Source of the DNA: Allobosea sp. LC85
GTDB taxonomy: Bacteria; Pseudomonadota; Alphaproteobacteria; Rhizobiales; Beijerinckiaceae
Direction: 5' to 3'
Assembly: GCF_000735605.1 (NCBI RefSeq)
Contig: NZ_JPKG01000072.1
Location: 42,056-106,055 of the forward strand
Length of the DNA stretch: 64,000 bases
The position numbers and the translations under genes were made by a program. Positions within the stretch are counted from its first letter, which is position 1. Each line of letters starts with the position of its first letter. This document shows positions 35,529 through 45,594 of this stretch, piece by piece. The notes under the pieces were generated by a model that made no database searches, was not told where the DNA came from, and saw only the letters and a program-made list of their open reading frames with translations.

Positions 35529-36031
35529 CGCCAGACAGGCTCATCATCCGCGACGCGGTTGCGGCCGATCTCCCGGCCGTCCGCTCGCTGTTGGTCGAGA
35601 CCTGGCACGCCACCTATGACGGCATCTATGGCTGGCGGCGCGTCGCCGAGATCACCAATGCCTGGCATTCGCTGGAAAACCTCAGCGCCCAGCTCGATCG
35701 CGACGGCGAGGCCTTCCTCGTTGCGCTGGTCGATGACGACGTCGTTGCCACCTCGTCCGCCCGCCGCGAGCGCGACCGGGCGGCGCTGCTGACGCGGCTC
35801 TATGTCCTGCCGGCCTATCAGGGCGTCGGGATCGGTCGCACCTTGCTGCAGGTGACGCTCGCCCATTTTCCACTGGCACCGGTGGCGCGGCTGGAGGTTG
35901 AGCTGCAGAACGAGCCCGCGATCGCGTTCTATGAGCGGATGGGCTTCTTCCTGCAACGCTCGGCCCGCTTCGACGGCCGCGACGACACGCCCAATACCTT
36001 GCTGATGGCAAAGCGCCTGTTTGCCGAATGA
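35525..36031 (+). CDS. GNAT-family N-acetyltransferase
   Basis: This 168-residue GNAT protein has the acetyl-CoA-binding motif A region RLYVLPAYQGVGIGRTLLQ (about 97-115) and motif B NEPAIAFYERMGFF. The substrate is unknown. The GTG at 35525 overlaps the gatB TGA by four bases, indicating translation coupled to gatB. No functional link to tRNA amidation is known to me. Confidence 0.85.
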   Translation: MTPDRLIIRDAVAADLPAVRSLLVETWHATYDGIYGWRRVAEITNAWHSLENLSAQLDRDGEAFLVALVDDDVVATSSARRERDRAALLTRLYVLPAYQGVGIGRTLLQVTLAHFPLAPVARLEVELQNEPAIAFYERMGFFLQRSARFDGRDDTPNTLLMAKRLFAE

Positions 36032-36104
36032 CCGCCGCCGGCTGCGCAGCAAGCGTGCCGCCACGGGCTGGCCTCCCGAGCTCCGTTTCGGAATGGGCTT
36101 TGCG

Positions 36105-36210
36105 AGAGCATTTTCCGTGTTTCTCCGAATCGCGGAAATGCTCTAGCTCTTTGTTTTATCGCATTTTCTTCACGCGAACCGGTGTCCACTTCGCTCGAAA
36201 ATACTCTAAC
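36105..36210. repeat. Dispersed intergenic repeat, larger related element
   Basis: An inverted pair, AGAGCATTTTCCG and CGGAAATGCTCT (36105-36117 and 36133-36144, one base bulged), is followed by the stretch TTGTTTTATCGCATTTTCTT and by CGAACCGG, TGTCCACTTCGCTCG and AAAATACTCTAA. The second half follows the same plan as the repeats at 24296 and 53585 (ACCG..TCCACTT..CG....CTCTAA/CTTTAG). Elements of this wording are widespread between genes in Rhizobiales. Confidence 0.7.
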
Positions 36211-36253
36211 ACCGCGCGAACCGCAGGACTGCCCTGCGGTTCGGAGGCTGGCC

Positions 36254-36742
36254 ATGAGCAAAAGCAAGATCGATCCGTCCGAAATTTCCATTCGCCAGGC
36301 TCGGCGCGAGGATGTGCAGCGCGTCGTCAGCCTGATCATGCTCGGCTCCGCGACGCAGACGCCAACGGCACAGGATGCTGCAGCTGAAGCCGCGCACCCG
36401 GCCTATGAGCGGGCCTTCGACGAGGTTCTGGCGAGCCCGGACAACACGCTCTTCGTCGCCGAGCGCGCCGGAGATGTCGTCGGTACCTTCCAGATCACGC
36501 TCATTCCAGGTTTTGTGGCGCGCGGACGCAAGCGCGCGAAATTCGAGAGCATCCACGTGGCGCCGGAAACGCGGGGAATGGGGATCGGCGCGCTGATGAT
36601 CGCCCACGGGCTCGCCTTCGCAAAGGAGAAGGGAGCGGAGCTGGTCGAACTGACCTCGCACAAGGCTCGGACCGACGCCCATCGCTTCTATCGCAAGCTT
36701 GGTTTCGACCAGAGCCATGAAGGCTTCAAGAAGCTGGTCTGA
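36254..36742 (+). CDS. GNAT-family N-acetyltransferase
   Basis: This 162-residue GNAT protein has the acetyl-CoA loop IHVAPETRGMGIGALMIAHGL (about 104-124) and the C-terminal HRFYRKLGFDQSHEGFKK typical of the family. GGAGG precedes the ATG at 36254. It differs from the GNAT gene just upstream and is separated from it by a repeat element, so it is probably a separate unit. Substrate unknown. Confidence 0.87.
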   Translation: MSKSKIDPSEISIRQARREDVQRVVSLIMLGSATQTPTAQDAAAEAAHPAYERAFDEVLASPDNTLFVAERAGDVVGTFQITLIPGFVARGRKRAKFESIHVAPETRGMGIGALMIAHGLAFAKEKGAELVELTSHKARTDAHRFYRKLGFDQSHEGFKKLV

Positions 36743-36891
36743 TTGCCGCAAAGCCGCCCGGCCTGATCGCGCGCGGCTCCCCATTCCCCAGGCATGACCA
36801 ACCTGCTTGCGGAGCAGGTCTGCGACCCTTCCGACGGCCTGCCGAGCGGCCTACATCAGACCTCGACGCCAATCGCGACAGGAAAGCTGAC

Positions 36892-37599
36892 ATGTCCGCA
36901 CGTTCGTCAAAGCCGATCGATCTCTATTACTGGCCGACCCCCAATGGCTGGAAAATCGCCATCATGCTCGAGGAGTGCGGGCTCCCCTACAACCTCATCC
37001 CCGTGAACATCGGCAAGGGCGATCAGTTCAAGCCCGATTTCCTGGAGATCTCGCCGAATAACCGAATGCCGGCGATCGTCGACCATGACGGGCCGGGCGG
37101 AGAGCCGATCTCGGTCTTCGAGTCCGGTGCGATCCTGCAATATCTCGGCCGCAAGACCGGACAATTCTATCCTGCCGATGAGCGTCGCCGCGTCGCGGTC
37201 GATGAATGGCTGTTCTGGCAGATGGGTGGCTTTGGGCCGATGCTCGGCCAGACCCACCACTTCCGCATCTACGCGCCCGAGAGGCTGGCCTACGCCATCG
37301 ACCGCTACACCAATGAGGCCAACCGGCTCTATGGCGTGCTCAACCGCCGTCTCGAGGGCCGCGACTATATCTGCGGCACCTACTCGATTGCCGACATGGC
37401 TTGCATCGGCTGGGCCAGGGGCTGGGAGAAGCAGGGCCAGGACATCAGGCAGTTCCCGAATGTCGGGCGCTGGCTGGAGACGATGCAGGCGCGCCCGGCC
37501 GTGCAGCGTGGCCTCGCGATCGGCGCCGAACTGCGCAATCCGGCCGGCATCAGCACGCCGGAAGAGAAGGCCATTCTCTTCGGGCAGCGGGCACGCTGA
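36892..37599 (+). CDS. Glutathione S-transferase family protein, YfcG-like
   Basis: This 235-residue protein has an N-terminal thioredoxin-like GST domain (about 8-90) with the opening IDLYYWPTPNGWKIAIMLEECGL and the glutathione-binding VFESGAILQYL, and an all-helical C-terminal domain (about 100-225). The TPNGWK motif is typical of YfcG/Ure2p-like glutathione-dependent disulfide-bond oxidoreductases rather than classical GSTs. A role in thiol-disulfide balance is likely. Confidence 0.85.
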   Translation: MSARSSKPIDLYYWPTPNGWKIAIMLEECGLPYNLIPVNIGKGDQFKPDFLEISPNNRMPAIVDHDGPGGEPISVFESGAILQYLGRKTGQFYPADERRRVAVDEWLFWQMGGFGPMLGQTHHFRIYAPERLAYAIDRYTNEANRLYGVLNRRLEGRDYICGTYSIADMACIGWARGWEKQGQDIRQFPNVGRWLETMQARPAVQRGLAIGAELRNPAGISTPEEKAILFGQRAR

Positions 37600-37665
37600 G
37601 CTGATCCACTGGCGATGGTCGGCCTTGCCTCGACCATCGCCGTCCCTTCATGTTCGGCCGACGCG

Positions 37666-38058
37666 TCAGTTAGCCCGCGACCATTTCACCGAGCGGCAGA
37701 TCATCCCGCCGAGCACGCAGCCCGAGGTGGTCAATATATCTCCGGACAGAGACATCGTGCCGGAATAGGTCTTGCCGTCCTCCGGATTAAAGGCGCTGCC
37801 GCTCCATTTGCCGGCGCCGGACGGCTTCATGTCGTAGAAGATGCGCTGGCCGACCTTGGCGGGGCCGTTCGTGTCCTTCAGCCAGGCCAGCATGCCGCAC
37901 ATCGCCTCGCCGCATTTGGCGAAGCGCACCCGCGAGGCGCCGGTATCGCGCAGCCAGGTGCCGCTGACATCCTGTGCCAGGGCAGAGCCAGTGCAGGCGA
38001 ACGCCAGCGTTGCGAAGCCGAATAGAGCGGCCCTGGCCGAGGTCTTGTGAATCCGCAT
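37666..38058 (-). CDS. DUF2147-type secreted protein
   Basis: This 130-residue exported protein has a signal peptide (1-28, ending GSALAQ) and a small beta-rich domain of the DUF2147 type: DVSGTWLRDTG near the start, FAKCGEAMCGMLAWL, GKTYSGTMSLSGDILTTSGCVLGG and a final CRSVKWSR. The function is not known; it probably acts in the periplasm. Four cysteines in the mature domain could form two disulfides. Confidence 0.8.
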   Translation of the reverse strand: MRIHKTSARAALFGFATLAFACTGSALAQDVSGTWLRDTGASRVRFAKCGEAMCGMLAWLKDTNGPAKVGQRIFYDMKPSGAGKWSGSAFNPEDGKTYSGTMSLSGDILTTSGCVLGGMICRSVKWSRAN

Positions 38059-38360
38059 GCAATCCTCCCGTTTCGATCAGCCATGGCCGCATAGTTCAGA
38101 TATAAACTATATCGGAGGCGGCTTTCACTTCAAGCGGGGACGCGCTCGGCCTGACGCACGTGGCCGACCGGAACGGTATGGTCGATCGGGTTGCCGCACA
38201 GACATGGTTCAACGTCGCCGACGCATTGTGCGCGGCACACGACCTTTCGACCTCATGCCGAGCGGGACAGCTACACGAAGCCGGCCTGCCAGCCTTGTAG
38301 GGCGGCGAGGCGGCAGCTATAAGCCGCCGCATTCTCCAGATTGTCCCCAAGGAACCAACG
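38059..38360. other. Divergent promoter region, no gene seen
   Basis: This 302-base gap separates the DUF2147 gene from ndk. It includes an AT-rich patch (TATAAACTATATC near 38101) suited to a promoter. I see no gene, RNA or repeat that I can support. Confidence 0.4.
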
Positions 38361-38783
38361 ATGGCTGTCCAGCGTACCTTTTCCATTCTCAAGCCCGACG
38401 CGACGCGGCGCAACCTGACCGGCGCGGTCAACGCGGTGATCGAGAAGGCTGGCCTGCGCATCGTCGCACAGAAGCGCATCCAGATGACCAAGAGCCAGGC
38501 CGAGACCTTCTATGCCGTCCACAAGGAGCGGCCCTTCTTCGGCGAGCTGGTCGAGTTCATGACGTCCGGCCCGGTGGTCGTTCAGGTCCTGGAAGGCGAG
38601 AACGCCATCGCCACCTATCGCGACGTGATGGGCGCCACCAACCCGGCGAATGCCGCCGAGGGCACGATCCGCAAGCTCTTCGCCCAGTCGGTTGGTGAGA
38701 ACACCGCCCATGGTTCGGATGCGCCGGAGACCGCCGCCATTGAGATCGCGCAGTTCTTCGCCGGCAACGAGATCGTCGGCTGA
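38361..38783 (+). CDS. ndk: Nucleoside diphosphate kinase
   Basis: This 140-residue enzyme balances nucleoside triphosphate pools. The active-site histidine is His117 in ENTAHGSDAPETA, and the nucleotide-binding residues near RNLTGAV and ATNPANAAEGTIRK are conserved. The length is normal for the family. A strong terminator lies 26 bases after the stop. Confidence 0.97.
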   Translation: MAVQRTFSILKPDATRRNLTGAVNAVIEKAGLRIVAQKRIQMTKSQAETFYAVHKERPFFGELVEFMTSGPVVVQVLEGENAIATYRDVMGATNPANAAEGTIRKLFAQSVGENTAHGSDAPETAAIEIAQFFAGNEIVG

Positions 38784-38809
38784 GGCAGCGCCACTGCCGA
38801 TCGTCTTCG

Positions 38810-38838
38810 AACGGCGGAGCCAGTGGCTCCGCCGTTTT
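38810..38838. terminator. Rho-independent terminator after ndk
   Basis: A perfect 12-bp stem (AACGGCGGAGCC at 38810-38821, GGCTCCGCCGTT at 38825-38836) with a three-base loop is followed by TTCG. It lies between convergent ndk and the OmpV-type gene and probably ends both transcripts. Confidence 0.85.
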
Positions 38839-38849
38839 CGTTGGTGGGT

Positions 38850-39671
38850 CTATTTGAAACCGAGATCGAAGGCGTAGCTGGCGGAGATGCCGACCGTCAG
38901 CGAATCGCGCGAGCCGAACGGCTTGACGATGGGCGATCTGGTCGCGTCGCCGACGAGGTGCTTGTACTCGAGATAGGCGGTCGTCTGCAGCTTCTCGGAC
39001 CAGTTGTAGCTCACCTGCGCGATCGCGCCGACCGAGTGGACGCCGGCGTTGAAGCGCTGCAGCAGGCCGCCTGTGCCTGCGTAGTTGCCGCCGAAATAGG
39101 TCCTGACATAGTCGGCGCCGACGACGCTCATGCGCGGGCCGGCGCCGATCGTCCAGGCGCCGATCTTCTGGAAGGCGTCGATCTTGAAATCGGCGACGAG
39201 CGCATCATGCGTAATCACGCCACGGCGCAGGTCGACGCGGCCGCGCAGCCAGGAGGTCGGGTAGAACTCGACAAAGCCGCCGAGCTCGGCGCCGAACTTG
39301 ACGTCCGGCATGCCGATCAGGGCAGGGTTGGTGCTGGCCTTGCGCTCCCAGAGCAGGTTGCCGGAGAAGCCGACGCGCCAGGCCTTGCCCGAGAAGAAGC
39401 CGATGCTGATCGCATCGTCTTCGGATGACCACCAGGTGCTCTTGGTGCCACGCGCCAGATTGACGATCGCCCGCGGCCTGAAGACATAATCGTTCGAGCC
39501 TGAATAGTCCGGCGTATAGCGCAGGCCGCCTCCCAGGGTCAGGTGCCAATTCTGGACCGAGTCGGGGGAGGTGAGGGTGGTGTAGTCACTGGACTGGGCT
39601 TGGGCGGGGCCGGCTGGCGACAGGCAGAAACTGGCCGCAAGGCCGGTCAGGAACGCAACGCAACGCATCAT
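38850..39671 (-). CDS. MipA/OmpV-family outer-membrane protein
   Basis: This 273-residue protein has a signal peptide (about 1-26, ending GPAQAQ) and a beta-barrel of the MipA/OmpV type, ending in alternating aromatic residues (SLTVGISASYAFDLGFK) with a terminal hydrophobic-plus-lysine pattern. The glycine-rich GGGLRYTPDYSGSNDYVFRPR near the mature start is characteristic. Members are linked to cell-wall enzymes or small-molecule uptake. The ATG at 39671 has a GGAG site. Confidence 0.87.
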   Translation of the reverse strand: MMRCVAFLTGLAASFCLSPAGPAQAQSSDYTTLTSPDSVQNWHLTLGGGLRYTPDYSGSNDYVFRPRAIVNLARGTKSTWWSSEDDAISIGFFSGKAWRVGFSGNLLWERKASTNPALIGMPDVKFGAELGGFVEFYPTSWLRGRVDLRRGVITHDALVADFKIDAFQKIGAWTIGAGPRMSVVGADYVRTYFGGNYAGTGGLLQRFNAGVHSVGAIAQVSYNWSEKLQTTAYLEYKHLVGDATRSPIVKPFGSRDSLTVGISASYAFDLGFK

Positions 39672-39807
39672 CGAACTCCGGCGCGAAAGCGCCTTGGCAA
39701 GCGGAAGTTCCGACAATCTGAAGCGTTATCGTTAATCCGGGGTTGACGCCGCCGGCATTGACCGCAAAAGCGCGGCGCGTCACCAGTAGCGGGCTGAAGG
39801 ATCGCCC

Positions 39808-41895
39808 ATGACCGAACTGCCCCGCATCACGCATCTGCCGTCAGTCTGTCCTCATGACTGCCCTTCGGCCTGTTCGCTCGAGGTCGAGGTGATCGACGGG
39901 CGCAGCATCGGGCGGGTGCGCGGCAGCAAGCGCCAGAGCTACACCGACGGTGTGATCTGCGCGAAGGTGGCGCGCTATTCCGAGCGCATCCACCATCCGG
40001 ACCGGCTGCTGCACCCCTTGCGTCGCACCGGGCCGAAGGGCTCGGGGCATTTCGAGCGCATCTCCTGGGACGAGGCGCTGGACGAAACCGCACGCCGCTT
40101 CCTCGCGATCGAGGCCGAGCACGGCGCCGACGCCGTCTGGCCCTATTACTATGCCGGCACGATGGGGCTGGTGATGCGTGACGGCATCAACCGGTTGCGC
40201 AACGTCAAGCGCTATTCCGGCCAATATTCGACGATCTGCACCACGATGGCCTGGACCGGGTTCATCGCCGGCACGGGCCGGCTCGCCGGTCCCGATCCGC
40301 GCGAGATGGCGAAGTCGGACTGCGTGGTGATCTGGGGCACGAACGCCGTGCACACCCAGGTCAATGTCATGCATCACGCGATCAAGGCGCGGAAGGAGCG
40401 CGGCGCCAAGATCGTCGCCATCGACATCTATCACAACCCGACGCTGGCCCAGGCCGATCTCGCGCTGGTGCTGCGCCCGGGCACGGATGGCGCGCTCGCC
40501 TGCGCCGTCATGCATGTCCTCTTCCGCGACGGCCATGCCGATCGTGACTACCTCGCGCGCTACACCGATGCGCCCGCCGAACTCGAGGAGCATCTCGCCA
40601 GCCGCACGCCGGAATGGGCGGCTGCGATCACCGGGCTCGATGTTGCCGCGATCGAGGAATTCGCGACGCTGGTCGGCACGCGCAAGCGCAGCTTCTTCCG
40701 TCTCGGCTATGGCTTCGCACGCCAGCGCAACGGGGCTGTGAACATGCACGCGGCGCTTTGCGTCCCGACGGTGACGGGCGCCTGGCAGCACGAGGGCGGC
40801 GGCGCGTTCCACTCCAACAGCGGCATCTACCAGTGGCGCAAGAGCCTGATCGAGGGGCTGGACGTCAGGGATCCCCGCATCCGCGAACTCGACCAGTCGC
40901 AGATCGGCAGGATCCTGACGGGAGATGCCGAGGCGTTGCGCCAGGGCGGGCCGGTGAAGGCGCTTTTCATCCAGAACACCAATCCTGTCTCGGTCGCGCC
41001 CGAGCAGGAACTGGTCAAGCAGGGCTTTGCCCGCGACGACCTGTTCACGGTCGTGCACGAGCAGTTCATGACCGAGACCGCCGCCATGGCCGACATCGTG
41101 CTGCCGGCGACCCAGTTCATGGAACATGACGACCTCTACCAGGGCGGCGGGCATCAGCACATCATGTGGGGCGGCAAGCTCGTGGATCCGCCCGGGGAAT
41201 GCCGCTCGAACCACGAGGTGATCTGCGCGCTTGCCGGACGCCTGGGCGCCGAACATCGTGGATTCGCGATGACACCACGCGAGATCGTCGACTGGACGCT
41301 GCGCGAGACCGGTCGCGGCACGCTGGACGAGCTGATCGCGGCCGAGTTCCATGACATTCAGCCAGGGTTCGATCGCGCACATTACGTCGATGGATTCGGC
41401 TATCGCGACGGCAAGTTCCGCTTCAAGCCGGACTGGCCGAAGGTGCCCAATGCCAATGCCGGCCCGGTCGGCCCCTATGGCCAGATGCCGGGGCTTCCCG
41501 ATCATTGGGGCGTGATCGAGAACACGGATGAGGCGCATCCCTTCCGCCTGGCGACCAGCCCGGCCCGCAGCTTCCTCAACTCGACCTTCACCGAGACGCC
41601 GAGCTCGCAGAAGAAGGAGGGGGGACCGACCCTGATGCTGCATCCTGCGGATGCAGCAGAACTCGGCATCGCCGATGGCGGCGAAGTCGTTATCGGCAAC
41701 CGACGCGGCAGCGTGCATCTGACGGCGAAATTCTTCGCCGGCGTGGTGCGCGGCGTCGTCATTGCCGAATCGATCTGGCCGAACGCAGCGCACAAGCACG
41801 GGCGCGGCATCAACACGATCACCGGCGCCGATGCGGTGGCTCCCTTCGGCGGGGCCGCCTTCCATGACAACAAGGTGTGGATCAAGAAGGCGTGA
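39808..41895 (+). CDS. Molybdopterin-dependent oxidoreductase
   Basis: This 695-residue enzyme of the DMSO reductase/formate dehydrogenase superfamily has an N-terminal [4Fe-4S] site (Cys14, Cys18, Cys22, Cys51; pattern CPHDCPSAC and VICAK), a bis-molybdopterin-guanine-dinucleotide domain (about 55-560), and a C-terminal cofactor-binding domain (about 570-695). The likely metal-ligand region is YSGQYSTICTTMAW near residue 145. No selenocysteine is seen. There is no Tat signal and there are no partner subunits next to it, so it is cytoplasmic and stand-alone. The substrate cannot be read from the sequence; formate is only one possibility. Confidence 0.87.
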   Translation: MTELPRITHLPSVCPHDCPSACSLEVEVIDGRSIGRVRGSKRQSYTDGVICAKVARYSERIHHPDRLLHPLRRTGPKGSGHFERISWDEALDETARRFLAIEAEHGADAVWPYYYAGTMGLVMRDGINRLRNVKRYSGQYSTICTTMAWTGFIAGTGRLAGPDPREMAKSDCVVIWGTNAVHTQVNVMHHAIKARKERGAKIVAIDIYHNPTLAQADLALVLRPGTDGALACAVMHVLFRDGHADRDYLARYTDAPAELEEHLASRTPEWAAAITGLDVAAIEEFATLVGTRKRSFFRLGYGFARQRNGAVNMHAALCVPTVTGAWQHEGGGAFHSNSGIYQWRKSLIEGLDVRDPRIRELDQSQIGRILTGDAEALRQGGPVKALFIQNTNPVSVAPEQELVKQGFARDDLFTVVHEQFMTETAAMADIVLPATQFMEHDDLYQGGGHQHIMWGGKLVDPPGECRSNHEVICALAGRLGAEHRGFAMTPREIVDWTLRETGRGTLDELIAAEFHDIQPGFDRAHYVDGFGYRDGKFRFKPDWPKVPNANAGPVGPYGQMPGLPDHWGVIENTDEAHPFRLATSPARSFLNSTFTETPSSQKKEGGPTLMLHPADAAELGIADGGEVVIGNRRGSVHLTAKFFAGVVRGVVIAESIWPNAAHKHGRGINTITGADAVAPFGGAAFHDNKVWIKKA

Positions 41896-42006
41896 CCGAT
41901 CGGGCACTTGACCTTTGCGGAGGGCTGTGACCATTCCGCCGCGCGCGGGCGAGGCATGGATGATGCTTGCCCCGGCATGGGCATGTCTCGAAGGAACTGC
42001 GGAATC

Positions 42007-42369
42007 ATGAAGATGCGGCGGATGGGTGCGGTCGTTCTGGCCGGTGGGTTCCTGATGACGGCTGCGGTTTCGGCCCTGGCCGCGAGCGGCACGAGCGCCT
42101 TGCCGCCGCCCGATCCGACCGCCAGGAACCTGACGCCCTACATGATCCAGCTTCGGGCCTTCGATGCCTGCCTGATCACCCAGTCGCAGCTGATGGGTAC
42201 GACGCGCGAAGCCGTCCACACGCCTTGCAGCTGCTATGCCAAGGGCACCGTCAGCGCGATGACCAAGGACGAGATCCAGGCCTTCCGCGAGACCGGCTAT
42301 TTCAACGACAGCGCCCGCGCCAAGGGCTACGCTTTCATCGACCGCTGCAGGCTCAGGCGGCCGAGCTGA
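42007..42369 (+). CDS. Small exported protein with four cysteines
   Basis: This 120-residue protein has a signal peptide (1-26, ending SALAAS) and a mature part with four cysteines (FDACLI, PCSCY and DRCRL) that could form two disulfides. I do not recognise a family. AAGGA at about 41991 precedes the ATG at 42007. It follows the molybdoenzyme by 111 bases and its end overlaps the convergent GST gene by 17 bases. Confidence 0.65.
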   Translation: MKMRRMGAVVLAGGFLMTAAVSALAASGTSALPPPDPTARNLTPYMIQLRAFDACLITQSQLMGTTREAVHTPCSCYAKGTVSAMTKDEIQAFRETGYFNDSARAKGYAFIDRCRLRRPS

Positions 42370-43075
42370 GCAGCTCCCGGTCTGCGAAATAGCGCGTCCT
42401 GATCCGCTCCGCATAGGCAACGAGATTGGGGTGGCTCTCGATCAAGCCCCGTATCGGCGACTCGAAGAGCGTGCACAGCCCTGAGGCCAGGAAGGCGCCA
42501 AGGGTGGCGTCTGCGCCGCAAGGTTCGCTGCCCATCAGATAGAGCCTCTCGCCCATGATCGCGGCGGTGGCTCCCAGCGCGTGCCGGGCGAGTTCCGCCT
42601 GTTCTGCGGGGCTATGGCGCCCGGTGCCCTGGCCCTTCAGCGTGCGCTGCACCTGGCGTTTGACCATCGCGGCAATCAGCGGTCGCAACGGCGCCGGCAC
42701 GGCCCTGAAGAACTGGAGCGGGCCGCGGCTGAAATTGCTGTCATTGGCCCAGCGCTCGCTGACGACGAACCAGTAGAGATGATCCTCGAGCATCTTCTCG
42801 ACGGCCCAGGCGATACCGCGTTGTTCCGGCGTCAGGCCCTCGTCGAAATCGATGCCGTATTTCCGCTCCAGATGCAGTCTGATGAAGGTACTGTCGGCGA
42901 CAATCTCGCCGTCATCGATGATCAGCGGCAGCTTGCCCTTGGGCGCCCGCCTCATATTGCCGATCTTGCGCTCATGCGGGAGGCCGGACATTTGCAGGAG
43001 GATGTCCGCCTTCATGCAGAACGGACTCGGATCGGGCAGGCCGAACCCCGGCCCGAAGACCTGTAGCGTGATCAT
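42353..43075 (-). CDS. Glutathione S-transferase-fold protein
   Basis: This 240-residue protein has a thioredoxin-like N-terminal domain (1-80, ITLQVFGPGFGLPDPSPFCMKADILL) with the conserved LPLIIDDGEIVADSTFIRLHLE, and a helical C-terminal domain that ends in an Ala/Asp-rich core (MGSEPCGADATLGAFL). The PSPFCMK arrangement resembles metaxin/Faxc-like GSTs rather than classical detoxifying GSTs. GGGAGA precedes the ATG at 43075. It is divergent from a WYL regulator, with an operator in between, and is the likely target of that regulator. Confidence 0.82.
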   Translation of the reverse strand: MITLQVFGPGFGLPDPSPFCMKADILLQMSGLPHERKIGNMRRAPKGKLPLIIDDGEIVADSTFIRLHLERKYGIDFDEGLTPEQRGIAWAVEKMLEDHLYWFVVSERWANDSNFSRGPLQFFRAVPAPLRPLIAAMVKRQVQRTLKGQGTGRHSPAEQAELARHALGATAAIMGERLYLMGSEPCGADATLGAFLASGLCTLFESPIRGLIESHPNLVAYAERIRTRYFADRELLSSAA

Positions 43076-43112
43076 GCGAAATCTCCCGGTGGCGCAGGCA
43101 AGGCGTCCGTTT

Positions 43113-43146
43113 CTGCTGACAGACTGCTGACAAATCTTGTCAGCAG
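43113..43146. promoter_or_regulatory. Operator between the GST and WYL-regulator genes
   Basis: The arms CTGCTGACAA (43124-43133) and TTGTCAGCAG (43137-43146) are exact inverted repeats three bases apart. A third half-site CTGCTGACAG (43113-43122) lies one base upstream in direct orientation. The site lies between the divergent starts at 43075 and 43194. The neighbouring WYL/HTH protein is the natural candidate to bind it. Confidence 0.7.
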
Positions 43147-43193
43147 AGCTAGAGCATTCTCGACCCGAACTTGATGCTTGGGAATTCCTCGTC

Positions 43194-43973
43194 ATGCAAC
43201 GTGCCGAACGTCTGCTCGATCTGATCCAGGGGCTGCGCCGACGTCGCAGGCCGGTGACGGCCGATACCCTCGCCGCCGAACTTGATGTCTCGGTCCGGAC
43301 GATCTACCGCGATATCGGCGCGCTGATGCGCCAGGGCGTGCCGGTGCGCGGCGAAGCCGGCATCGGCTATGTGCTCGATGCGGGCTTCGACCTGCCGCCG
43401 CTGATGCTTTCGCCAGATGAGATCGAGGCGGTTCTCGTCGGCATGCGCTGGCTTGGTGAGCGTGCCGACCCCGTGCTGGCGCGTGCGGCGGAAGATGTGG
43501 TGAGCAAGGTCGCAGCGGTCCTGCCGCCGCATCTCCGGCCGATCCTGCTCGATGGCGCCCTGTTCGCACCGGCCTATCGCTGCGACCAGCCGGTCGATCA
43601 GATCGATGCTGCCGGCATCCGGGCTGCGATCCGCCAGGGCCGGAAGCTCGCGATCCGATATCGCGACGAGGCCGGGCAGGAGACCGACCGGATGATCTGG
43701 CCGATCGGCATGACATTCTACGAGCGGGTGCGGATTGTCATCGCCTGGTGCGAATTGCGGCAGGCGTTCCGGCACTTTCGCACGGACCGCATCACCGATC
43801 TCGTCCTTCGCGAAGAACGCTATCCTGCGCGCCGAGCCGACCTGTTCCGTCGCTGGGAGAAGGAAGAGGAGGAGGCGGCGCGGGCCAGATCCTGCCCGAT
43901 CGATCAGCCGCGCACGACCTCGGCCCCGACCAGCGTTGCCCTGCCGGAGGCGACCTCGGCCAGCGCCCGCTGA
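43194..43973 (+). CDS. WYL-domain HTH transcriptional regulator (YafY type)
   Basis: This 259-residue regulator has an N-terminal winged helix-turn-helix (about 1-60, with TADTLAAELDVSVRTIYRDI) and a WYL ligand-binding domain (about 130-225). It is divergent from a GST-fold gene, a classic arrangement for local control. The start is taken as the ATG at 43194 because the HTH begins directly; an open frame reaches back to 43137 through a TTG inside the operator. The C-terminal tail (last 25 residues) overlaps purN on the opposite strand by 70 bases. Confidence 0.88.
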   Translation: MQRAERLLDLIQGLRRRRRPVTADTLAAELDVSVRTIYRDIGALMRQGVPVRGEAGIGYVLDAGFDLPPLMLSPDEIEAVLVGMRWLGERADPVLARAAEDVVSKVAAVLPPHLRPILLDGALFAPAYRCDQPVDQIDAAGIRAAIRQGRKLAIRYRDEAGQETDRMIWPIGMTFYERVRIVIAWCELRQAFRHFRTDRITDLVLREERYPARRADLFRRWEKEEEEAARARSCPIDQPRTTSAPTSVALPEATSASAR

Positions 43974-44520
43974 TAGAGCGCGTGTTCGACGCCGAGCACG
44001 CGTTGGGCCAGGGCATCCTCGTCGTCGCCGGCAAGCACGGGAACGCTGGTTTGCGCGATCACCGGCCCGGCATCGAGTTCCGGCACGACGAAATGCACGC
44101 TGCAGCCATGTTCCTCGACCCTGGCTTCGAGGGCCTGGCGATGGGTATGCGTGCCCCTGAACAGGGGAAGCAGCGAGGGGTGGATATTGAGCAGCCGTCC
44201 TTCCCAGCGCCTGACGAACCAGGGCGTCAGGATGCGCATGAAGCCGGCAAGCGCGATGAGCTCGATCTGGTTGACGCGCAGGACATCGTCCATGGCGCGC
44301 TCGAAGGCCTCGCGATCCCGGCCGAAAGCGCGGTGATCGATGGTTGCAACGGGCACGCCGGCAGCCGCAGCCCGGGCCAGGCCGCCAGCCTCGGGCACAT
44401 TCGAGAGCACAAGAGCGATCTCGGCCGGATAGTCGCTGGCCTGCGCCGCCTCGATCAGGGCAGCCATATTGGAACCGCGCCCCGAGATCAGGATCGCGGT
44501 GCGACGACGCGCCGGCTGGA

Positions 44521-44524
<4 letters not shown>
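43904..44524 (-). CDS. purN: Phosphoribosylglycinamide formyltransferase
   Basis: This 206-residue enzyme transfers a formyl group to GAR in purine synthesis. Its signatures are the opening TAILISGRGSNMAALI, the catalytic block GFMRILTPWFVRRWEGRLLNIHPSLLPLF, and VHFVVPELDAGPVIAQ. The start is a GTG at 44524 that overlaps the purM stop (GTGA), so purM and purN are translationally coupled. Confidence 0.95.

Positions 44525-45594
<1,070 letters not shown>

Noticed and set aside
36182..36253. N-terminal extension of the second GNAT gene
   Set aside because: The extra frame lies in the dispersed repeat and reads as non-family sequence; the ATG at 36254 has a GGAGG site.
41166..41380. Small Arg-rich open frames within the molybdoenzyme gene
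   Set aside because: Composition is typical of alternative frames in GC-rich coding DNA.
39841..42420. 859-codon minus-strand open frame opposite the molybdoenzyme
   Set aside because: It runs across two real genes on the other strand and has no recognisable domain.
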